From NCBI GenBank assembly GCA_945965245.1, contig CAMFNC010000092.1:1-22024 (forward strand): DNA of 22,024 nucleotides, in the 5' to 3' direction. Source of the DNA: an uncultured Porphyromonas sp. Lineage in GTDB: Bacteria; Bacteroidota; Bacteroidia; Bacteroidales; Porphyromonadaceae. The position numbers were made by a program, and so were the translations under genes. Below the pieces are notes generated by a model, which had not been told where the DNA came from, did no database searches, and was given only the letters and a program-made list of their open reading frames with translations. Each line of letters begins with the position of its first letter. The first letter of the stretch is position 1. Shown here one piece after another: positions 6,915 through 15,066 of the stretch.

Positions 6915-6938
6915 ACAAACAACTCTTCTCTCCAAAAT

Positions 6939-6979
6939 AATAAACCCCGAAAGTCTAGAATCTACTTTCGGGGTTTATT
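6939..6979. terminator. bidirectional hairpin terminator between convergent units
   Basis: A perfect 16 bp stem: 6939-6954 (AATAAACCCCGAAAGT) pairs with 6964-6979, with a 9-base loop. The A/T-rich outer ends give a U run in either direction. It lies between the DUF3298 relic (+) and the apbE stop (-) and should end transcription from both sides. Confidence 0.9.
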
Positions 6980-7002
6980 GTACTTGCCGAGAAATGGTAT
7001 AT

Positions 7003-8031
7003 TTACTCCGAAGGGGCAATGTAGGTTTCGAATGCTTTATTGGTTATAACTCGGTAACCATCCCCTTGCTCATTGCTCACAATAAGCAGATATGCCACGT
7101 TCGGGAACCGGGCTATCAACTCATCCGCCCGGGCAGAACCAACCACCATCAAGGCGGTGGCCAAGCCATCTGCCGTCATACAGTCTGGAGCTATCACCGT
7201 TGCGCTGAGCACATCCGTCTGCACCGGTCGTCCGCTGATAGGGTCGATGGTGTGCCCCATGCGGCGATTGTCTATCATCTTATAATTGCGATAATTACCG
7301 GAGGTAGCCAAGCCGCCTTTACCTGTCAGCATAATCACCATTTCGATTTCTTGCTCCAGTCCTGTGGAGTCCGGCAGCGGTTTATTGATGCCCACATGCC
7401 ATGCTTCGCCTTTAGGATTTACCCCATCAAAAGCCATTTCTCCGCCTATTTCCACCAGATAATTTCGGATACCGTCTTGCAGCAGCCGCTCTGCCACCAT
7501 GTCGGTGCAGTAGCCTTTGCTGATGGAACTAAGGTCAATTTTCATCCGTTCGTCGGCCTTGGTAATGCGTCCGGGTTCGGATGTTATCATTTGATAGCCG
7601 ATAAAGGTTTTAAGGCTGTCGATAACCGACTGCGTAACGTTCACACTCTGTTCGAAACCGAAGCCCCAGGCATTGATAAGCGGTGAGCAAGTCACATCAT
7701 ACGCTCCGCCCGTAGCACGTGAAATATCGAACGAACGGCGCAGAATGGTATCGAGTATGGCATTCGATTCTTCGGATAGATTATTATTGATACGTGCCAA
7801 CAGGCTGGTGGTATCAAAAGGATTGGCAGCATGATTGAAAACCTCGAATACCGAGTCAATAGCACTCTCCATCCCCTGCGCACCTTGATAGGTGATGTGG
7901 TAATATGTATGGAAGCGTTCACCACTGATTTTATAATACTCTGCTTCGGTTTGTCCTTTCCCAATGCATGAGCCGAAGAAAAACGGCACCAAGCACAGCA
8001 CACTAAAGAACGAAATGACAATGCGTTTCAT
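7003..8031 (-). CDS. apbE: FAD:protein FMN transferase, lipoprotein ApbE
   Basis: About 342 residues from the ATG at 8031 (the frame also extends to a TTG at 8040). A lipoprotein signal comes first: MKRIV, a hydrophobic stretch, then FFFGSC with the lipidated cysteine at residue 22. The ApbE body shows AWGFGF, DLSSISKGYCTD, EIGGEM, LATSGNYRNY, HTIDPISGRPV and DCMTADGLATAL (the Mg/FAD-binding region). Members of this family attach FMN covalently to Thr/Ser of RnfG/RnfD, NqrB/NqrC and other periplasm-facing flavoproteins. It is last in the DUF4199-GT2-nitroreductase-apbE operon; the nitroreductase stop is 5 bp upstream. The flavinylated target is not in this window. Confidence 0.95.
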   Translation of the reverse strand: MKRIVISFFSVLCLVPFFFGSCIGKGQTEAEYYKISGERFHTYYHITYQGAQGMESAIDSVFEVFNHAANPFDTTSLLARINNNLSEESNAILDTILRRSFDISRATGGAYDVTCSPLINAWGFGFEQSVNVTQSVIDSLKTFIGYQMITSEPGRITKADERMKIDLSSISKGYCTDMVAERLLQDGIRNYLVEIGGEMAFDGVNPKGEAWHVGINKPLPDSTGLEQEIEMVIMLTGKGGLATSGNYRNYKMIDNRRMGHTIDPISGRPVQTDVLSATVIAPDCMTADGLATALMVVGSARADELIARFPNVAYLLIVSNEQGDGYRVITNKAFETYIAPSE

Positions 8032-8036
8032 ATCTT

Positions 8037-8552
8037 TCAAAGTTTGTTGTATTTGACGATTTCATTCAATGTCTTGCGCGGAGTGCGATTGGGCTTCAAT
8101 CGGGCTTCATCGGCATAACCAATGGCCAAAATGGAGACAGCTTCACGATGAGTGGGGATATCGAACAACTCTCGGCACTTCTCTTGGTCGAAAGCGCACA
8201 CCCAGGTAGATGCCAACCCCAAGCTATGAGCCATCAGCATCATTTGCGTAACGGCTATGGAGGTATCTATATCCACAGAATCGCCGGATGAACGGCTCCA
8301 AGCCTCCCGGTGATCGCCGATAACCACGATATGAAGCATGGCCTCGCCAAACCAACTGCGTTCATAGCAGGAACTTAGTTTTTGGCGAGCATCCTCTTCA
8401 TTGATAACCAAAAAAGTCCATGGCTGCAAATTGCAAGCGGATGGGGCTATTCGACCCGCTTCCAGAATTTGTTGCAACTTTTCTTCTTCCACAACATTCG
8501 GCAGGAATGCACGCACCGACCGACGTTGCCTCATCAATTCCAATAAATCCAT
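8037..8552 (-). CDS. nitroreductase-family FMN oxidoreductase
   Basis: A 171-residue protein of the small NADH/NADPH nitroreductase family. The N-terminal MRQRRSVRAF is the FMN-phosphate-binding signature. APSACNLQPWTFLVI (about 37-51) is the second FMN-contact motif. GLASTWVCAF and ILAIGYADE near the C terminus complete the fold. It reduces an unknown substrate with NAD(P)H, using FMN, in the cytosol. It lies in an operon between the GT2 gene (3 bp gap) and apbE (5 bp gap). Both it and ApbE are flavin enzymes, but the shared operon does not prove a common pathway. Confidence 0.92.
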   Translation of the reverse strand: MDLLELMRQRRSVRAFLPNVVEEEKLQQILEAGRIAPSACNLQPWTFLVINEEDARQKLSSCYERSWFGEAMLHIVVIGDHREAWSRSSGDSVDIDTSIAVTQMMLMAHSLGLASTWVCAFDQEKCRELFDIPTHREAVSILAIGYADEARLKPNRTPRKTLNEIVKYNKL

Positions 8553-8555
8553 AAT

Positions 8556-9512
8556 TCAAATTTCTTTATCCACAATATAATTATTGCGGTTTGGGTTCTG
8601 GCGACTCATCATTTCGGTGATAAATCCGGTGACAAAGAACTGCGTGCCCAAAATCATAGCAGTAAGTGCAATAAAAAAATAGGGACGGTCTGTGACCAAC
8701 GGAGCAGGGGTATGCAAAATCAAGGCAAAGAGTTTATTAAAGAGCACTACTGCTAAAGCTATAAATCCGATAATAAACATGAGTGAACCACCCAAGCCGA
8801 AAAAATGCATTGGCTTACGTCCGAACTTGCTGATAAACCAGAGTGTGATCAAGTCAAGATACCCGTTTACGAACCGGCTCATTCCAAACTTACTGGAGCC
8901 GTACTTGCGTGCCTGATGGTGTACCACCTTTTCACCAATATGTGTATAGCCGGCATTTTTGGCCAAATAGGGGATATAGCGATGCATATCATTGTATAGT
9001 TCGATGTCGCGAACCACCTCATGCCGATAAGCCTTCAAACCACAATTGAAATCATGCAGGTTATGGATACCCGAAAGTTTACGTGCCGTGGCATTGAATA
9101 GTTTACTGGGAATATTTTTACTCAGCACCGGATCATAGCGTTTCTTTTTCCAGCCGCTCACAAGGTCATAGCCCTCCTCCGTAATCATCCGATAAAGTTC
9201 GGGGATTTCATCGGGACTGTCTTGCAGGTCGGCGTCCATAGTAATAACCACACTTCCTCTGGCACGGGCAAATCCACATTGCAGCCCCGGCGATTTGCCG
9301 TAATTCATCCGAAAACGCAAGGCATGGATGTACGGATTTTGCCGTTTCAATTCTTCAATCACATGCCACGAATCGTCGTGACTGCCATCATCCACAAAGA
9401 TGATTTCGTATGAAAAGCCATTCACCTCCATCACATGCCTAATCCATGCCTCCAATTCAGGCAAAGACTCGGCTTCGTTGTATAGCGGAATGACTACGGA
9501 TATGTCACACAT
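8556..9512 (-). CDS. family 2 glycosyltransferase with two C-terminal membrane segments
   Basis: A 318-residue protein of the DPM1/GtrB/ArnC type. The GT-A catalytic domain comes first: VVIPLYNEAESL (8-19), DDGS (41-44), a DAD in TMDADLQDSP (93-95, metal site), and FNCGLKAYR. The acceptor end has RKYGSSKFG. Two hydrophobic segments follow (about 235-260 and 280-302). Such enzymes move a sugar from a nucleotide to polyprenyl phosphate at the inner membrane, for glycan or lipid A/protein modification. It is the second gene of the operon, 15 bp after the DUF4199 gene. The sugar and final acceptor are not deducible. Confidence 0.92.
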   Translation of the reverse strand: MCDISVVIPLYNEAESLPELEAWIRHVMEVNGFSYEIIFVDDGSHDDSWHVIEELKRQNPYIHALRFRMNYGKSPGLQCGFARARGSVVITMDADLQDSPDEIPELYRMITEEGYDLVSGWKKKRYDPVLSKNIPSKLFNATARKLSGIHNLHDFNCGLKAYRHEVVRDIELYNDMHRYIPYLAKNAGYTHIGEKVVHHQARKYGSSKFGMSRFVNGYLDLITLWFISKFGRKPMHFFGLGGSLMFIIGFIALAVVLFNKLFALILHTPAPLVTDRPYFFIALTAMILGTQFFVTGFITEMMSRQNPNRNNYIVDKEI

Positions 9513-9527
9513 ATAGCGGATATGAGT

Positions 9528-10094
9528 TTAGTTTTCATTGGTAATTTCGAGAGCCGGTCGGCGCAAAATCAGCGCACAGATAATAGAAACGATGGCGCCC
9601 CAAAACACATTCATGGAAAGGTCGTTCCACACCCGCGAGATGGGCTTGACCGCCATAAACTCCTGTAAGATGGTATTCCAATCCTTACCACCCGTCATCT
9701 GGAGCATCAGTTCGCGTATACCGGGCTGACGAAGCGTCTGATCTATTTGAGCGGAAAAAGCTATCATCTGATCCGGCAGAAGGAATGCATGGTAATAATA
9801 ATGAGATACTGATACGAGAATAGATGCAAAAATAAAAAGCGACATACCGTATTGCCAACCATGAAACACACTGAAACTGCTTCGAGGCGAGACTACCCGA
9901 TCCCGATAATTGCGAATTTGCCGATATACGACAAACGGCACCACAGCGGTAAGCAATAAATATAGCATACCCAAAAGAGGAAATCTCAATGTATAGAATA
10001 CACAGAAGTATTTGAGAATGAAATACAAACCCAAATAGAGCCCGGCATGTGCACTATGGGCAAGAAGTTTGCCTTTATCTTCGATTTGAACCAT
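9528..10094 (-). CDS. DUF4199-domain membrane protein
   Basis: A 188-residue integral membrane protein with about four hydrophobic segments (roughly 16-36, 40-58, 82-104, 161-180). An extracytoplasmic-looking loop lies between the third and fourth (LLPDQMIAFSAQIDQTL...). The pattern and the glycosyltransferase neighbour match DUF4199, a Bacteroidetes family of unknown function often encoded directly before a GT2 gene. It is first in its operon, with a promoter near 10150-10179. A partnership with the glycosyltransferase is likely from the conserved pairing, but there is no known activity. Confidence 0.82.
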   Translation of the reverse strand: MVQIEDKGKLLAHSAHAGLYLGLYFILKYFCVFYTLRFPLLGMLYLLLTAVVPFVVYRQIRNYRDRVVSPRSSFSVFHGWQYGMSLFIFASILVSVSHYYYHAFLLPDQMIAFSAQIDQTLRQPGIRELMLQMTGGKDWNTILQEFMAVKPISRVWNDLSMNVFWGAIVSIICALILRRPALEITNEN

Positions 10095-10149
10095 TTTTAT
10101 ATAGAATATTGATGGGGCTAAACATTTGTGTGTATGTGCTTAGCGTATT

Positions 10150-10179
10150 CAAAGATAGCACATTCGCCCCACAGCACAA
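10150..10179 (-). promoter_or_regulatory. promoter of the DUF4199-GT2-nitroreductase-apbE operon
   Basis: On the minus strand TATCTTTG (10150-10157) fits TAnnTTTG exactly, with a TTG (10177-10179) 19 bp upstream, the ideal spacing. Transcription would begin near 10144, giving a leader of about 50 bases before the ATG at 10094. This makes the operon separate from the upstream ssb-gldE group. Confidence 0.7.
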
Positions 10180-10236
10180 TATATGCTCTTCCCATCCCAA
10201 TACTTTTGCGAAGCCTATGCTCTATATGTTGGCCGT

Positions 10237-10833
10237 TTACACGATAGTATTCTCATAAAAAGCCCAAACCAAATAATACGCCGGCTCTATCTGCCAATGC
10301 ATCCGAAGAGTGTACACCCGGCTCTGCCATTCGTATTCCAAAAGCCAATCCGAACCGGATTGAGTATCCATATCTGCCTGCCATTCCGCCAGAGTAAAAT
10401 GTAGAAGAGAAGCATCCGGCGGAGAAAAGATTTTGAATGCGGCCTCCTTGGCACACCAAATCAAATGCAGCAAATCCTCTTGTTTCTGCTCGGAATAATT
10501 ATGAAGCCACCTCAATTCGGCTTCATTTACATACTTATGTTTGATTTTATGCACAGCTCTGCCCTTGCGTTCTATATCCACCCCCGGCAAACTGCCATCC
10601 ATCGTACACAACAAAGCCAATATCCGATTGCTGTGCGAAATGCTGATATGAATATTCGGAGTTTGCCCAAGAAAAGGCTTGCCGGTGGATGTATGTTCTA
10701 TGAGTTGCGGAAACGGCATGCCTCTACGCCGCAAAAAATCATTCACGGCTTCTTGTGCCGTGCGCCGTTCCGACTCCCGTGGACTTTCTGCAGCCAGAGT
10801 TACTATCGGCAGCAACATCGGTTCGTGGTTCAT
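10237..10833 (-). CDS. 4'-phosphopantetheinyl transferase superfamily protein (Sfp type)
   Basis: A 198-residue protein with the ordered Sfp motifs: GKPFL (about 51-55), the HISISHS stretch, GVDIERKGR (magnesium-binding Asp and Glu) and WCAKEAAFK. It transfers phosphopantetheine from coenzyme A to a serine on an acyl or peptidyl carrier protein. The carrier is unknown: the housekeeping acyl carrier protein or a specialised one. It starts within the gldE stop (4 bp ATGA overlap), so it is translationally coupled to gldE. After its stop, 142 bp with a new promoter precede the DUF4199 operon. Confidence 0.92.
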   Translation of the reverse strand: MNHEPMLLPIVTLAAESPRESERRTAQEAVNDFLRRRGMPFPQLIEHTSTGKPFLGQTPNIHISISHSNRILALLCTMDGSLPGVDIERKGRAVHKIKHKYVNEAELRWLHNYSEQKQEDLLHLIWCAKEAAFKIFSPPDASLLHFTLAEWQADMDTQSGSDWLLEYEWQSRVYTLRMHWQIEPAYYLVWAFYENTIV

Positions 10834-12152
10834 GCCTTGGCAATGCTCCAGCCGGCAGGAGGCATCAGTTTAAGTTCCTCTATGCGGAAGCGGTCGGTTT
10901 TGGTGGCAGTAAACTTCCAGCCCTCCGTGGTTACAATATCTCCCGTGCGAACCAAATCCTGTTTGATTTCCATCATCAGCCCACCCAGCGTATCCACATC
11001 CTGCTCGTACTCGCCAAAAGCTCCCTCTTCGAGGTGTAAAGCTCGCAAAGCATCATTAATGGAAGTTTTCGCTTGAAATAGGTAACTACCATCAGGCTGC
11101 AATTTATAGAGTGGCTCCACTTCGTCATACTCATCCGAAATATCGCCCAAAATTTCCTCCAAAATATCCTCCAAAGTAATGATACCCGATGTGCCTCCAT
11201 ATTCATCTACTACAATGGAAATATGAATATGATTGGCGCGAAACTCTTCCAAAAGGTCATCCAAACGTTTGTTCTCCGGCACAAAATACGCCTTGCGAAT
11301 CAACTTCTTCCATTCAAAATCCGCATCTTGATCTTTATAGGGAATCAAATCCTTGATATACAGAATACCCTGGATATTATCCTCCGTATTTTCAAACACC
11401 GGGATGCGCGAATAACCGGACTCCAATGCTTCCGATAACATTTTATGAAAATTCCAAGCCACATCCACAGATACCATATCAATGCGACGCACCATGATAT
11501 CCGAAGCCGTTTTATTGGAAAACTTCACTATCTCGGTGAGCAAACGTTTCTCTCCCTGGCTCTCATCCCCTATCAGACTAACGGCATCCGAAAGATCTTT
11601 GACGGAAATATTGTATTGACCGCCCGGGATGGAGCCTGTAACGGCAGCAGACGAACGGACCAAAAAGCCCGAAAACGGACGCAACAAACGGCTCACGACC
11701 TTCATACCCGGAGCCGAAAAACGACTAAAAGCAAGTGGTTTGCGCTGCGCATACACTTTGGGGATAATTTCACCGAAAAGCAACAAAAGCGAAGTAAGCA
11801 ATACCGTTTGAATCACAAAGCCCACAATGGGTGCCTGACTGAAATCGAACAGATGCCCAAATGCATAGGCCGTAAGGATAACGATGGCCACATTAACCAA
11901 ATTATTGCCAATCAGAATGGTAGCCAAAAGTCGTTCCGGATTGCAGAGCAAACGAAGCAAAACTGTATCAGTTTCGTTTTTTTCTTCCTTCACCTCTTCA
12001 ATTTCCTGTGGAGAAAGAGAGAAAAAAGCCACTTCGGAAGACGACATATACCCCGAAAGCAATAGCAAAATCAGTGTAACACCAAGTGTCACAATCACCT
12101 CCACCGAAAGGGGATAAACAGATACTTGACTAAAGAGAGATACAAATGACAT
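10830..12152 (-). CDS. gldE: GldE-like CNNM/CorC-type membrane protein with CBS pair
   Basis: A 440-residue protein. The N-terminal CNNM (DUF21) region has hydrophobic segments at about 18-40, 75-105 and 110-135, with the typical SGYMSSSEVAFFSLS and LIGNNLVNVAIV motifs and FGEIIPKVYA. A CBS pair spans about 218-340 (SGYSRIPVFE; VDEYGGTSGIITLEDILEE). A CorC/HlyC C-terminal domain follows (about 350-430, DTLGGLMME). GldE is needed for gliding in Flavobacterium; in non-gliding Bacteroidales its role is unknown, with links to metal transport or type IX secretion both suggested. Its position after ssb (19 bp gap) is the conserved Bacteroidetes context and supports the GldE name over other CorC paralogues. 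Confidence 0.9.
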   Translation of the reverse strand: MSFVSLFSQVSVYPLSVEVIVTLGVTLILLLLSGYMSSSEVAFFSLSPQEIEEVKEEKNETDTVLLRLLCNPERLLATILIGNNLVNVAIVILTAYAFGHLFDFSQAPIVGFVIQTVLLTSLLLLFGEIIPKVYAQRKPLAFSRFSAPGMKVVSRLLRPFSGFLVRSSAAVTGSIPGGQYNISVKDLSDAVSLIGDESQGEKRLLTEIVKFSNKTASDIMVRRIDMVSVDVAWNFHKMLSEALESGYSRIPVFENTEDNIQGILYIKDLIPYKDQDADFEWKKLIRKAYFVPENKRLDDLLEEFRANHIHISIVVDEYGGTSGIITLEDILEEILGDISDEYDEVEPLYKLQPDGSYLFQAKTSINDALRALHLEEGAFGEYEQDVDTLGGLMMEIKQDLVRTGDIVTTEGWKFTATKTDRFRIEELKLMPPAGWSIAKA

Positions 12153-12171
12153 ATATCAAAAGATAAGGAGA

Positions 12172-12600
12172 TTAAAAAGGTTCGCTATCTGCATCGGGAG
12201 CAAATCGCTCCCAATTCAAATCGTCCAAACTCTGGTCGTGCTTAGGCTCCGAAGAGTTAGGAACAGCCGAACCAGCCACAAAGAACAGTTTATCCGCCAC
12301 GATCTCTGCAATCTGTCGGGTCCATCCCTGCTTATCCGTATAAGAGCGATAGCGCAGCCTGCCTTCCACACCCAGAGCCATTCCTTTGTGTACATATTTT
12401 TCCACCCATCGAGCACGCTCATTGGTAGCCACTATGCGATGCCAATCCGTTTGCCCTTCCACCAAACGGCCATCCGATGCTGTATAAGATTGGAAACTGG
12501 TGGCCAACGAAAAATCGGCTATTGTGAAGTTATGGTCCGGATAACGCACATCCGGTTCGGCTCCCACAAAGCCCATCAAGATAATTCTATTGTATGACAT
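12172..12600 (-). CDS. ssb: single-stranded DNA-binding protein
   Basis: A 142-residue SSB. The OB-fold occupies about residues 1-108 (start MSYNRIILMGFVGAEPDVRY, then DFSLATSF, DWHRIVATNERA and LGVEGRLRYRSY). A short linker and an acidic tail ending DADSEPF follow, a variant of the DDDIPF tip that recruits repair proteins. It coats single-stranded DNA in replication, repair and recombination. It is the first gene of the ssb-gldE-phosphopantetheinyl transferase operon, with a -7 box TACCTTTG at 12631-12638 (minus). Bacteroidetes often carry two SSBs, so this could be the second one. Confidence 0.93.
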   Translation of the reverse strand: MSYNRIILMGFVGAEPDVRYPDHNFTIADFSLATSFQSYTASDGRLVEGQTDWHRIVATNERARWVEKYVHKGMALGVEGRLRYRSYTDKQGWTRQIAEIVADKLFFVAGSAVPNSSEPKHDQSLDDLNWERFAPDADSEPF

Positions 12601-12630
12601 CGTAACTCATGCGTAAAAACTGTATCAGAG

Positions 12631-12638
12631 CAAAGGTA
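12631..12638 (-). promoter_or_regulatory. -7 element of the ssb-gldE promoter
   Basis: TACCTTTG on the minus strand fits TAnnTTTG. The leader to the ssb ATG (12600) would be about 25 bases. No TTTG is found 19 bp upstream; that position (about 12657-12660) lies in the terminal inverted repeat of the repeat element. Confidence 0.55.
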
Positions 12639-12655
12639 ACAAAACTGATGCGATT

Positions 12656-12764
12656 TGTGGTGTACTGAAATTTATGCATAAAATGAATTTAATCTATGCA
12701 TAAAACGCGCGCAATTTATACATAAAATGAAATCAAAATATGCATGTTTTTTCAGCACACCACA
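12656..12764. repeat. 109 bp MITE-like element, repeat copy 2
   Basis: Terminal inverted repeats TGTGGTGTACTGAAA (12656-12670) and the reverse complement TGTGGTGTGCTGAAA (12750-12764) match at 14 of 15 bases. Between them lie three 22-bp units (12671-12692, 12693-12714, 12715-12736) and a degenerate fourth, nearly identical to copy 1 at 1797-1875, including the CGCGCG spacer of unit 2. No target duplication longer than two bases is evident and no coding frame is present. The structure fits a miniature inverted-repeat element with an internal minisatellite, like those described in Porphyromonas gingivalis. Confidence 0.8.
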
Positions 12765-12813
12765 TTGCCCTCTACAACAAGGTGTTAGCATGGTTCGGGA
12801 AAATGCTCCGAAA

Positions 12814-13506
12814 TCAGACCGGCAATAGCAATTTATAGCCCACGCCGCGCACATTGAGAATACTGACAGCGGTATCGCGACTCAAATAATCACGCAGATG
12901 GGAAATGAATACATGCAGGCTGCGCCGGTTATACATATCATCATCGCCCCACAAATCCAACAATAATTGCTGCGACTCCACCACTGTACCCGACCGCGAC
13001 GCCAAAGCCCACAGCAATTCGCTCTCCCGATGCGACAGCTGCATCGGCTCGGCATCGGCATAACACAAAAGCTGTTCGTTGCGGCGCAGCACATATTTTC
13101 CCAACTCTATTGCTTCGGTCGGAAGAGGTTCGGCACAATAACTGCGCCGAGCCAGCACCCGAATGCGGGCTTCCAACTCGCGTACACTGAATGGCTTGCG
13201 CATATAATCATCAGCTCCCACGTCAAATCCGCGCAATACGTCGTCGGTATGGGTGCGTGCCGTAAGGAAGATAATGGGCGTATCGGCATCCTCTCGGCGT
13301 ATGCGCTGCACCAAACTGAAGCCATCCAGTCGGGGCATCATCACATCCACTATCATCACATCGGGACGCTCGTGGCAATATGCCTTCCATGCCGCTTCGC
13401 CATCGGATGCGATGCGCAGGGTGATACCGCGCTGCCCCAATGCATCCACCAATATGAGTGCCAATGTATTTTCGTCTTCTGCCAGCAATGCTTGTATCGT
13501 TTTCAT
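12814..13506 (-). CDS. OmpR-family response regulator
   Basis: A 230-residue protein with a receiver domain (about 1-120) and a winged-helix DNA-binding domain (about 130-228). Receiver residues are all present: acidic pair Glu10/Asp11, phospho-acceptor Asp54 in VDVMMP, Thr82 in LTART, Lys104 in MRKPF. The effector shows SHRESELLWAL, RRSLHVFISHLRDYL and VRGVGYKL. Phosphorylated by the adjacent histidine kinase (1 bp between the genes), it should bind DNA as a dimer and control transcription. Its targets are unknown; the outer-membrane gene of the same operon is an obvious candidate. It is the last gene of the operon. Confidence 0.94.
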   Translation of the reverse strand: MKTIQALLAEDENTLALILVDALGQRGITLRIASDGEAAWKAYCHERPDVMIVDVMMPRLDGFSLVQRIRREDADTPIIFLTARTHTDDVLRGFDVGADDYMRKPFSVRELEARIRVLARRSYCAEPLPTEAIELGKYVLRRNEQLLCYADAEPMQLSHRESELLWALASRSGTVVESQQLLLDLWGDDDMYNRRSLHVFISHLRDYLSRDTAVSILNVRGVGYKLLLPV

Positions 13507-13507
13507 A

Positions 13508-15007
13508 TCAATTGCGGAAATAAAGTGTAAAGGTACTGCCCTGCCCCGGCATACTTTTCACAGTGATACGGCCTCCATAAGCCCGCATCAGGTCATATGC
13601 ATAGCTCAAGCCCAAACCATAACCGCGCACGCTCTGCACATCGCCTTCCGGTACACGGTAAAAGCGATCGAATATATACGGAATAGCTTCGGGGGGTATG
13701 CCTCTGCCATGGTCTGTAACCGAAAGGGTCACCAAGTTATGAGCATGCGCCACGGCACAGACCTCTATCTGAACCGGCGGTGCAGAATATTTGATGGCAT
13801 TATCCATCAGCACCTGCACCACAGCACATAAATCATCCGCCTGCATTCGCACAGATATATCGTCAGGCACATCCACTGTCAGGCTGTCGTGAGGAACCAT
13901 GCGCACACGGCAATCATCCCAAACAGATTGCAACGCCCGCGATAACCGAAGTACGGCATTGGGATCGGGCAGATGACGAATGCGCCCCAAGGAGAGAATG
14001 CGATTAATCAGTTCGTCCAGCTCTTGGAGCTTTTGGCCGATAATGCTCAAATGGTCCGGATTTGCCGTTTCGTTTTCGGTTCGATTGTCTGCAAGCACTT
14101 CCTGCGCTGCCATGGCCACAGCCAGAGGGGTTTTCAGCTCATGGGTGATATTGTGCACGAAATTCTGCTCCATCTCCTTGATTTGCTGCATCCTGCGGAG
14201 TATGCGCAGGAAATAAAACAAAGCAAAAGCCGTGAGCAAAATGGTGAAAAGCGAGAAGGCCATCAGTCCGCTCATGCGCATCCATACCAAGCGATTCATA
14301 TCGGTCACTTGCAGATAATAAGCCATCCGGCGACTCATTTCATACGGATAAAGAAAATCCGAACCTTCGGACGAAATCCATATAGAGGCAATCTGACGAG
14401 TAAAACCGGATTGGGCTGGTGGCAGATGCTTATGCTTGTGATCTTGACTCCAGAGTGTTTTTTGAAATAACGGAATGGGAATAAAGGAGGCGGAGTCTAT
14501 TGTTTCCGGCAGTTCTTCATTGAGTTTCAGCCGATACAAATGATAGGGCAACCCTATCCGGTGCTCGGCCAGCGATACAGCCAAGAGGCTGTCCACACGC
14601 TCCATAGAAATATCATACAACGCATCCAGACCGGAATGGATGCCACGAAATGTCAATTGTGCCATGGCATGGTATTCCTCCGGACGTTTCATGCCACGCA
14701 CCATAGTTTGCAGAGTATCTGCCAAGCTATCCGCCGAGTAGCGCACACTTACGCTGCCTTTCATTTTCGAAGAAGTCATGCCGGCATCCACGGTCATCGT
14801 GCCGTGTTCGATTTTTTCAAGCTGTTTGATTTCTTGCATACGGATGGATAAATCGGTATAATCTGCCAATTGCAGACATTCTGCGATTTCTTCTTGCAGG
14901 AGTGCCTTTTCGGTGGCAAACCGCTGCCACAGACCGAAGCTCTGATAGATAATCAGAAAAAGCAATGTGACTGCCGACAAAATGGATATAATCTGTTGGG
15001 GTTTCAT
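13508..15007 (-). CDS. membrane sensor histidine kinase
   Basis: A 499-residue protein with TM1 at about 7-27, a long extracytoplasmic region of about 215 residues with no domain I recognise, and TM2 at about 249-271. The kinase core follows: HNITHELKTPLA with the phospho-accepting His289, N box VLMDNAIKYS, D/G1 box DHGRGIPPE, F box YIFDRFYR and G2 box GYGLGLSY. No HAMP or PAS domain is obvious. It autophosphorylates in response to an envelope signal and passes phosphate to the regulator encoded 1 bp downstream. The outer-membrane beta-barrel gene lies 59 bp upstream, which suggests the signal comes from the cell surface or the barrel protein. Confidence 0.94.
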   Translation of the reverse strand: MKPQQIISILSAVTLLFLIIYQSFGLWQRFATEKALLQEEIAECLQLADYTDLSIRMQEIKQLEKIEHGTMTVDAGMTSSKMKGSVSVRYSADSLADTLQTMVRGMKRPEEYHAMAQLTFRGIHSGLDALYDISMERVDSLLAVSLAEHRIGLPYHLYRLKLNEELPETIDSASFIPIPLFQKTLWSQDHKHKHLPPAQSGFTRQIASIWISSEGSDFLYPYEMSRRMAYYLQVTDMNRLVWMRMSGLMAFSLFTILLTAFALFYFLRILRRMQQIKEMEQNFVHNITHELKTPLAVAMAAQEVLADNRTENETANPDHLSIIGQKLQELDELINRILSLGRIRHLPDPNAVLRLSRALQSVWDDCRVRMVPHDSLTVDVPDDISVRMQADDLCAVVQVLMDNAIKYSAPPVQIEVCAVAHAHNLVTLSVTDHGRGIPPEAIPYIFDRFYRVPEGDVQSVRGYGLGLSYAYDLMRAYGGRITVKSMPGQGSTFTLYFRN

Positions 15008-15066
15008 AGAAACGAATGGATAAGTCTATAAAGTTATCACATACAGAACATATATCCGAGATGCCA

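Noticed and set aside
11445..12065. A 206-codon plus-strand ORF
   Set aside because: Antisense to gldE, whose CNNM and CBS motifs are unmistakable.
13253..13831. A 192-codon plus-strand ORF
   Set aside because: Antisense to the response regulator and kinase genes; no domain.
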